Position numbers and translations under genes: made by a program. Positions 1 through 3,580 of a DNA stretch of 5,500 nt are shown here, in pieces (the first letter of the stretch is position 1; every line of letters starts with the position of its first letter). The stretch covers positions 1 through 5,500 of the forward strand of contig JAFGQJ010000105.1 in assembly GCA_016935715.1 (NCBI GenBank), written 5' to 3'. The DNA is from Spirochaetales bacterium. Lineage in GTDB: Bacteria > Spirochaetota > Spirochaetia > SZUA-6 > DRHE01. The notes under the pieces are model-generated. The model was given only the letters and a program-made list of their open reading frames with translations, had not been told where the DNA came from and did not search any database.

Positions 1-209
1 CCGTAGCACACCCCCGGTATTCCGGTAAGCCTTCCGGTGACTTCGGCCATGAATCCGGCGGCCGCCTCATTGCTGACCAGAACGAACTCCAGCCCGGCTC
101 TGTCGAAGGCGTCCATGAACGTGGTCCAGGGGCCGCTGGGAATGCCGAAGACGTGGCGCACGCCGATGGTTTTCAGGAACCCGGCAATCTGATCGGCAAT
201 TCTTTTCAC
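1..209 (-). CDS. Thiamine-diphosphate-dependent enzyme, N-terminal fragment (acetolactate synthase/2-oxoacid decarboxylase superfamily)
   Basis: Only the first 69 codons are in the window; the gene continues past position 1. The fragment begins with residues resembling KRIADQIAGFLKTIGVRHVFGIPSG, typical of the N-terminal pyrimidine-binding domain of thiamine-diphosphate enzymes such as acetolactate synthase. The segment around residue 48, SNEAAAGFMAE, carries the conserved glutamate that activates the cofactor in this superfamily, and is followed by the usual T-G-R-x-T-G-x-P-G-V run. I chose the GTG start at 209: an upstream GAGGA lies 12 bp away, slightly far, and the only other open codons before the in-frame stop are not good starts. 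The gene is divergent from the GntR regulator and shares its promoter region, so it may be a regulatory target. The substrate cannot be told from this piece; acetolactate synthase, sulfopyruvate/phosphonopyruvate decarboxylase-like or benzoylformate decarboxylase-like enzymes are all possible. Confidence 0.82.
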   Translation of the reverse strand, partial: MKRIADQIAGFLKTIGVRHVFGIPSGPWTTFMDAFDRAGLEFVLVSNEAAAGFMAEVTGRLTGIPGVCY

Positions 210-238
210 GGTCGTACAGTATCCTCGCAGTGATCGCT

Positions 239-273
239 GGTATAAAAATGCTTAAATTGACTATTTTTGTCAA
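239..273 (-). promoter_or_regulatory. Candidate promoter of the leftward thiamine-diphosphate enzyme gene
   Basis: On the minus strand a perfect TTGACA (-35) lies at 273-268. With 17 bp spacing the -10 position is CATTTT at 250-245, a poor match; the better-looking TATACC at 244-239 is 23 bp away, too far for a standard sigma-70 spacing. Transcription would start near 238, leaving a leader of about 29 bases before the GTG at 209. The strong -35 with a weak -10 would suit a promoter that needs an activator, but that is inference. Confidence 0.45.
257..273. repeat. Inverted repeat TTGAC-N7-GTCAA, possible operator
   Basis: TTGAC at 257-261 and GTCAA at 269-273 form perfect 5-bp arms around an AT-only spacer. 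One arm is most of the -35 hexamer of the leftward promoter, so a dimeric protein bound here would compete with RNA polymerase. The short arms mean it could be chance in AT-rich DNA. The divergently encoded GntR regulator is the obvious candidate binder, though the half-sites differ from the repeats at 321-358. Confidence 0.35.
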
Positions 274-320
274 CAAATTTCCCGATTGCGTGTCCAGCAA
301 GGGAGTAAGTATTCCAATGC

Positions 321-358
321 ATTCTGTATAATGTAAAATATATTCTATATAATGTCAA
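321..358. repeat. Two 17-bp direct repeats with 21-bp period, candidate GntR operator
   Basis: Copy 1 (321-337) reads ATTCTGTATAATGTAAA and copy 2 (342-358) reads ATTCTATATAATGTCAA; they match at 15 of 17 positions. The 21-bp period equals two helical turns, so two bound dimers would sit on the same DNA face. The core of copy 2, ATTCTATATAAT (342-353), is palindromic at 10 of 12 positions; copy 1 is palindromic at 8 of 12. Short AT-rich palindromes of this shape are typical of operators for FCD-type GntR proteins. Both copies contain TATAAT, so occupancy should block the promoter of the regulator operon. Binding is inferred, not shown. Confidence 0.5.
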
Positions 359-380
359 TCCTTTCAAAATGTGTTATACT
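325..380 (+). promoter_or_regulatory. Promoter region of the GntR-icd-SDR operon
   Basis: Three -10-like hexamers point rightward: TATAAT at 327-332, TATAAT at 348-353 and TATACT at 375-380. The one at 348-353 has only a weak -35 (TGTATA, 325-330) at 17 bp; the one at 375-380 has TGTCAA (353-358) at 16 bp. No -35 is good, so the exact start cannot be fixed, but the perfect TATAAT boxes embedded in the direct repeats make this the promoter zone and suggest autoregulation. A promoter here also argues against the ATG at 352 as the regulator start. Confidence 0.5.
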
Positions 381-391
381 ATCCGCACATC

Positions 392-396
392 GAGGT
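392..396 (+). promoter_or_regulatory. Ribosome binding site deciding the GntR regulator start
   Basis: GAGGT ends 6 bp before the ATG at 403. The in-frame ATG at 352 has no comparable site and would translate through the probable promoter, so 403 is preferred. Confidence 0.7.
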
Positions 397-402
397 AGTT
401 TC

Positions 403-1083
403 ATGGCCAAAAAGAGAGTTCTGGTATCGATACGTGATCAGATCTATGAGGCGATTCAGGAGGCGATCGTCAACAACTCGTACAAACCCGGCGAAGAGCT
501 TCAGATCGACCGGCTGGCCGAGGAGTTCGGCGTCAGCACCACCCCGATCCGGGAAGCGCTGATTCGCCTGGAAAGCAGCGGCCTGGTCGACTTGATTCCC
601 AACAAAGGGGCCCGGGTAACCGCCCTTCGGGAGCAGGATATCCGGGACACCTGGGAGGTTCGCAAGCTCCTGGAGCCCTACGCCGCCGGGCTCACCGCGG
701 CCCTGGACATCAAGGGGGAAATCGCAGAGCTCGACGCCGCTTTTCACAGGCTCGAATCGGGGCTCTGGGAGGAGGAGCTGTACATCCAGTCCGATATCCG
801 TTTGCACGAGCTGCTTTTCACCCATCTGACCAACGAGCTGCTCAAAGCAACCCTGCAGAAAATACTGCAACGATCGATGCGCATGCGCTACTTTGCCGAG
901 GACGTGTCCAAGACGCATGATCAGGTCGTGCACGAGGTGATCAGCGAGCACAGGGCGATCCTCCGGTCCCTGGCGGCGCGGGATCGGGAACGAACCGTTC
1001 TAAACGTCCGTCGCCACATCGAAAACGGAGAACGGCGAACCCTCCGGGCGATTGCTTTGAGAAACGGAGCGAGAAAGGATTGA
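403..1083 (+). CDS. GntR-family transcriptional regulator, FadR subfamily with FCD effector domain
   Basis: The 226-residue protein has the usual two-domain layout. Residues about 8-72 form the winged helix-turn-helix, with the family signature IDRLAEEFGVSTTPIREAL (about 35-53) followed by the wing NKGARV. Residues about 78-218 are the all-helical FCD domain; Asp131, His135, His183 and His205 fit the metal-binding Asp/His/His/His set known in this family, which often helps bind a small carboxylate. The length is normal. It is the first gene of an operon: the icd ATG follows its stop by 2 bp, and the icd ribosome site lies in its last codons. It is also divergent from a thiamine-diphosphate enzyme gene. 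The repeats at 321-358 suggest it represses itself and therefore icd. The effector is unknown; a TCA-cycle or 2-oxo acid is a reasonable guess from the neighbours only. Confidence 0.93.
   Translation: MAKKRVLVSIRDQIYEAIQEAIVNNSYKPGEELQIDRLAEEFGVSTTPIREALIRLESSGLVDLIPNKGARVTALREQDIRDTWEVRKLLEPYAAGLTAALDIKGEIAELDAAFHRLESGLWEEELYIQSDIRLHELLFTHLTNELLKATLQKILQRSMRMRYFAEDVSKTHDQVVHEVISEHRAILRSLAARDRERTVLNVRRHIENGERRTLRAIALRNGARKD
1075..1079 (+). promoter_or_regulatory. Ribosome binding site of icd inside the regulator gene
   Basis: AAGGA lies 6 bp before the ATG at 1086 and overlaps the last codons of the GntR gene. It supports ATG 1086 over the TTG at 1080 and implies translational coupling between regulator and icd. 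Confidence 0.7.
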
Positions 1084-1085
1084 AC

Positions 1086-2297
1086 ATGAGCGAAGGGCGA
1101 AGAATTACCATGAAAGAGGGAACCCTGCAGGTTCCGGATCACCCGATCATTCCGTTCATCGAGGGGGACGGCACCGGTCCCGATATCTGGGCTGCAGCGG
1201 TGCGGGTCCTGGAGGCGGCGGTCGCCAAGAGCTACCAGGGCGAGCGCAGGATCGTCTGGAAGGAGGTGCTGGCCGGCGAAAAAGCGTACAGGGAAACGGG
1301 CAGCTGGCTTCCCGACGACACGGTGGAGGCCTTCGAAGAGCTCCTCGTGGGCATCAAGGGACCGCTTACCACGCCGATCGGGGGCGGAATGCGCAGTCTC
1401 AACGTAGCCCTGCGCCGCATTCTGGACCTGTACGCCTGCGTCCGCCCCGTGCGCTGGTTCCGCGGCGTTCCCAGTCCGGTGGTGCACCCCGAACAGGTCG
1501 ACATGGTTATTTTCCGTGAAAACACCGAAGACGTGTACGCGGGACTGGAGTTCGAGGAGGGTAGCGCCGAAGCGGCCAAACTGATCGGCTTCTGCAAGAA
1601 GGAGTTCGGCTGGGACATACTGCCCGACTCCGGCGTGGGACTGAAGCCGATCAGCATCACCCGCTCTCATCGGCTCATCCGGGCGGCGATCAATCATGCC
1701 ATAGAGAACCGGCGCAGGAGCGTCACCCTGGTGCACAAGGGGAACATCCAGAAGTACACCGAAGGGGCCTTCATGAAATGGGGCTACGAGCTGGTGAAAA
1801 AGGAGTATTCGGAGCGCTGCCTGCCCTGGGACGAGGTCGAGGGAGAGATTCCGGAAGGCAAGATCCTGATAAAGGACGTCATCGCCGACATCTTCCTGCA
1901 GCAGGTGCTGACCCGGCCGAGAGAGTTCGATGTGATCGCCACCACCAATCTCAATGGAGACTACGCTTCCGATGCGCTGGCCGCCCAGGTCGGCGGAATC
2001 GGCATTGCACCGGGGGGAAACATCAACTACACCACCGGCCACGCCGTTTTCGAGGCGACCCACGGAACGGCCCCGAAGTACGCCAACCAGGACAAGGTAA
2101 ACCCCGGTTCGGTGATTCTCTCCGGGGAGATGATGCTGCGCTACTTGGGCTGGAAGGAAGCTGCGGATCTGATCATCAAGGCTCTGGAGACCACCATCGC
2201 CAACAAGACCGTGACCTATGATTTCGCCCGGCTGATGGATGGAGCGAAGCTGCTGAAAACTTCGGAATTCGGTTCCGAAATCATCGCAAACATGTAG
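1086..2297 (+). CDS. icd: NADP-dependent isocitrate dehydrogenase
   Basis: The 403-residue cytosolic enzyme would oxidise and decarboxylate isocitrate to 2-oxoglutarate with NADP+ in the TCA cycle. It follows the E. coli/Bacillus type closely from end to end: the N-terminal PFIEGDGTGPDIW, the substrate loop GGGMRSLNVALR with Ser104, Asn106 and Arg110, then Arg120, Arg144 and Tyr151 (RENTEDVYAG), catalytic Lys218 (VHKGN) and metal ligands Asp268, Asp292 and Asp296. Cofactor choice is readable: Lys331, Tyr332, Val338, Tyr378 and Arg382 match the E. coli residues that hold the NADP 2'-phosphate, so an NAD enzyme is unlikely. The length is slightly below the E. coli 416 and Bacillus 423; the shortfall seems to lie in the clasp region between Lys218 and Asp268. 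Ser104 corresponds to the serine that AceK phosphorylates in E. coli, but no aceK is in the window. It is the middle gene of an operon behind a GntR regulator, unusual for a core enzyme. Confidence 0.98.
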   Translation: MSEGRRITMKEGTLQVPDHPIIPFIEGDGTGPDIWAAAVRVLEAAVAKSYQGERRIVWKEVLAGEKAYRETGSWLPDDTVEAFEELLVGIKGPLTTPIGGGMRSLNVALRRILDLYACVRPVRWFRGVPSPVVHPEQVDMVIFRENTEDVYAGLEFEEGSAEAAKLIGFCKKEFGWDILPDSGVGLKPISITRSHRLIRAAINHAIENRRRSVTLVHKGNIQKYTEGAFMKWGYELVKKEYSERCLPWDEVEGEIPEGKILIKDVIADIFLQQVLTRPREFDVIATTNLNGDYASDALAAQVGGIGIAPGGNINYTTGHAVFEATHGTAPKYANQDKVNPGSVILSGEMMLRYLGWKEAADLIIKALETTIANKTVTYDFARLMDGAKLLKTSEFGSEIIANM

Positions 2298-2308
2298 CGA
2301 TGATGAGC

Positions 2309-2315
2309 AGGAGGT
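2309..2315 (+). promoter_or_regulatory. Strong ribosome binding site of the SDR gene
   Basis: AGGAGGT, a full Shine-Dalgarno match, lies 5 bp before the ATG at 2321. It is the best ribosome site in the window and suggests the SDR protein is made well whenever icd is transcribed. Confidence 0.8.
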
Positions 2316-2320
2316 AAGTC

Positions 2321-2914
2321 ATGCGCGTGCTGGTCATCGGTGCAGGCGGAACCATCGGCAGGGCCGTGGTCGGGTTGCTGAACACCGATCACGAGGTTCT
2401 CCAGGCCTCCCGCTCCGCCGGCATTTCCATCGACATCGAAGATGCCGGCTCGATCCGCCGGGCCTTCGCTCGCTTGTCTCCGCTCGATGCAATCGTGGTC
2501 ACCGCCGGCAGCGCCCCGTTCGGCAGGCTCGACGAGCTCGGGGAAGCCGATTTCTACGCCGCGATCCGGGGAAAACTGATGGGCCAGGTGAACGTGGCTC
2601 TCCTGTCGAAAGAAGCGCTCCGCGAACAGGGCTCGCTGACCCTGACCTCCGGGATCCTGTCCCGCAGCCCGTGGCCCGGGAGTGCTCCCGTGGCAATGGT
2701 CAACGGAGCGCTGGAGAGCTTCGTACGGGCGGCCGCCATCGACCGCAAAGCTCTGCATCGCATCAATATCGTGTCTCCACCCCTGATTGCCGAAACGGCG
2801 AGGAAGAGGGGAATGAGCGAACCGGGCGTGCCGGTGATGGAAGTGGCCAGGCTGTACGTGGAAGCGGTGACCGGAAATCAGACGGGCCAGGTTCTGACCG
2901 GCAGCTGGGAGTAG
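2321..2914 (+). CDS. Short atypical SDR-family protein (Rossmann fold, catalytic Tyr and Lys missing)
   Basis: The 197-residue protein starts with a Rossmann nucleotide-binding loop, GAGGTIG (7-13). It has a D-A-I-V-V-T-A-G segment (56-63) matching the NAG strand of SDR enzymes, a Ser110 at the catalytic serine position (LTLTSGIL), and RINIVSPP (148-154) typical of the strand after the active site. Aligning VNGALESF with the usual Y-x-x-x-K region puts Val124 where Tyr and Asn128 where Lys should be. The same replacement is, from memory, shared by a group of about 200-residue SDR-like proteins, so it is probably a subfamily trait and not damage. It is shorter than classical SDRs (about 250). 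It lies 23 bp after icd with a strong ribosome site, so it is part of that operon. NADP(H) binding without classical dehydrogenase chemistry is plausible; the substrate is unknown. Confidence 0.9.
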   Translation: MRVLVIGAGGTIGRAVVGLLNTDHEVLQASRSAGISIDIEDAGSIRRAFARLSPLDAIVVTAGSAPFGRLDELGEADFYAAIRGKLMGQVNVALLSKEALREQGSLTLTSGILSRSPWPGSAPVAMVNGALESFVRAAAIDRKALHRINIVSPPLIAETARKRGMSEPGVPVMEVARLYVEAVTGNQTGQVLTGSWE

Positions 2915-2950
2915 CAGGGGATCAAAGCTCCCGGTACGGTTCCCAGAACC
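2890..2950. terminator. Possible bidirectional terminator-like structure at the convergent gene junction
   Basis: The SDR and PilZ genes converge with 7 bp between stops. GGTTCTG (2890-2896) can pair with CAGAACC (2944-2950), and inside it CTGGGAG (2905-2911) with CTCCCGG (2928-2934; one G-T pair). No T-run follows on either strand, so it is not a classic intrinsic terminator. It also lies mostly within coding sequence. Confidence 0.3.
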
Positions 2951-3281
2951 GCAAGGCAATGTACTTGTCCCGGTCCCTGAAGAAGAAACGGATGATCTCC
3001 CCCGTGTACTCCCGGTCCGGCTGGTTCTTCACCTTCAACACGAACACCGCCTCCCTGCCCAGGCTCTCCGTCGACACCTTGTCGTGATCCGGAGGCTCGA
3101 TCAGAAAAAGGGCTCCGTCGTCCGAGTAATTGATAATCCGGGTTTTCACCTCGAGCTCTCCCACTCGCAGGACAACAGGCGAGGAAAGGTTGATACGTCT
3201 GGCCTCTCTTCGTTCGAGCATCTCTCTCCCCCAGCTGCTCCCCATGCTACCTGCAAGCACCTCTCTTTGTATACCGTTCAT
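2922..3281 (-). CDS. PilZ-domain protein, putative c-di-GMP binder
   Basis: The 119-residue protein consists mostly of one PilZ domain. The two c-di-GMP-binding motifs are present in order: the arginine motif RREARR (24-29), and NYSDDG (51-56), which fits the N/D-x-S-x-x-G motif. Between and after them come the expected beta strands (VVLRV, EAVFVLKVK, YTGEIIRFFFRDRDKYIALRF). There is no signal peptide, membrane segment or other output domain, so it is probably a cytosolic adaptor that binds c-di-GMP and touches a partner. I chose ATG 3281, which has AAGGA at 3295-3291 with 9 bp spacing; a TTG at 3311 would add ten residues but lacks a good site. It lies 73 bp after copZ on the same strand, with no promoter visible in the gap, so it may be read through from the copper genes or have an unseen promoter. 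A link to copper is not implied by its domain. Confidence 0.88.
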   Translation of the reverse strand: MNGIQREVLAGSMGSSWGREMLERREARRINLSSPVVLRVGELEVKTRIINYSDDGALFLIEPPDHDKVSTESLGREAVFVLKVKNQPDREYTGEIIRFFFRDRDKYIALRFWEPYREL

Positions 3282-3310
3282 ACGATTTTTTCCTTTTCCC
3301 GTTCTGTTCA

Positions 3311-3363
3311 ACCGGGTGTTCTCCCGGTGCGGCTGTTCTTCCGAGCCGCCGGTGTCAGCCGGC
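3311..3363. repeat. Three adjacent GC-rich hairpins between copZ and the PilZ gene
   Basis: Three perfect stems follow each other: ACCGGG/CCCGGT (3311-3316 with 3323-3328, 6-base loop), GCGGCT/AGCCGC (3329-3334 with 3344-3349, 9-base loop) and GCCGG/CCGGC (3348-3352 with 3359-3363, 6-base loop). The third overlaps the copZ stop and competes by two bases with the second. No T-run follows on the minus strand, so intrinsic termination is unlikely. They may protect the copA-copZ message from 3' decay or lower read-through into the PilZ gene. Confidence 0.5.
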
Positions 3364-3576
3364 AGCCCGCCGCACGACCTCGTAACCCTGCGACTCGATT
3401 GCCTGCTCGATGGCCTCCAGGGGCAGCCCGTCCTCTTCGAACTCCACCCTGACTGTGTTGTCCGCCAGGCTGACTTCCACCGAACCGACGCCCTTCAGGG
3501 CGCTCACCGCTCTGGTGACCGCCATCTTGCAGTGATCGCAGCTCATGCCCGCCACATTGATGATCCTGCTGTTCAT
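3355..3576 (-). CDS. copZ: CopZ-like copper chaperone (single HMA domain)
   Basis: The 73-residue protein is a single heavy-metal-associated domain. The metal-binding loop GMSCDHC (10-16) gives Cys13 and Cys16 as Cu+ ligands, preceded by the conserved Met11. The rest (AVTRAVSALKGVGSVEVSL, then EEDGLPLEAIEQAIESQGYEV) follows the ferredoxin-like beta-alpha-beta-beta-alpha-beta fold, and the family length of about 65-75 is met. It would carry Cu+ in the cytoplasm and pass it to the CopA pump encoded just upstream. The ATG lies 4 bp after the copA stop, and its ribosome site AAGGAG (3589-3584) sits in the last codons of copA, so the two are translationally coupled. The DHC within the loop does not exclude another soft metal, but the pairing with a Cu+-type ATPase makes copper by far the likeliest. 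Confidence 0.93.
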   Translation of the reverse strand: MNSRIINVAGMSCDHCKMAVTRAVSALKGVGSVEVSLADNTVRVEFEEDGLPLEAIEQAIESQGYEVVRRAAG

Positions 3577-3580
3577 ACGC

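Noticed and set aside
352..402. Seventeen-residue N-terminal extension of the GntR regulator from ATG 352
   Set aside because: That ATG sits within the second TATAAT repeat and lacks a ribosome site, while ATG 403 has GAGGT at 6 bp and gives the usual family N-terminus.
379..951. A minus-strand open frame opposite the GntR regulator
   Set aside because: The plus-strand protein has intact winged-helix and FCD motifs; the antisense translation has none.
921..2063. A 380-codon open frame on the minus strand opposite icd
   Set aside because: It lies entirely antisense to the strongly conserved icd and the end of the regulator gene, and the translation resembles no family; it is a by-product of GC-rich third-codon positions.
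2298..2320. A possible separate promoter between icd and the SDR gene
   Set aside because: The gap is only 23 bp and is filled by the ribosome site; no -10/-35 pair is visible.
2216..2959. A 247-codon minus-strand open frame opposite the SDR gene
   Set aside because: Its translation is rich in Gly, His, Arg and Ala with no motif, whereas the plus strand gives a clear Rossmann protein with a full ribosome site.
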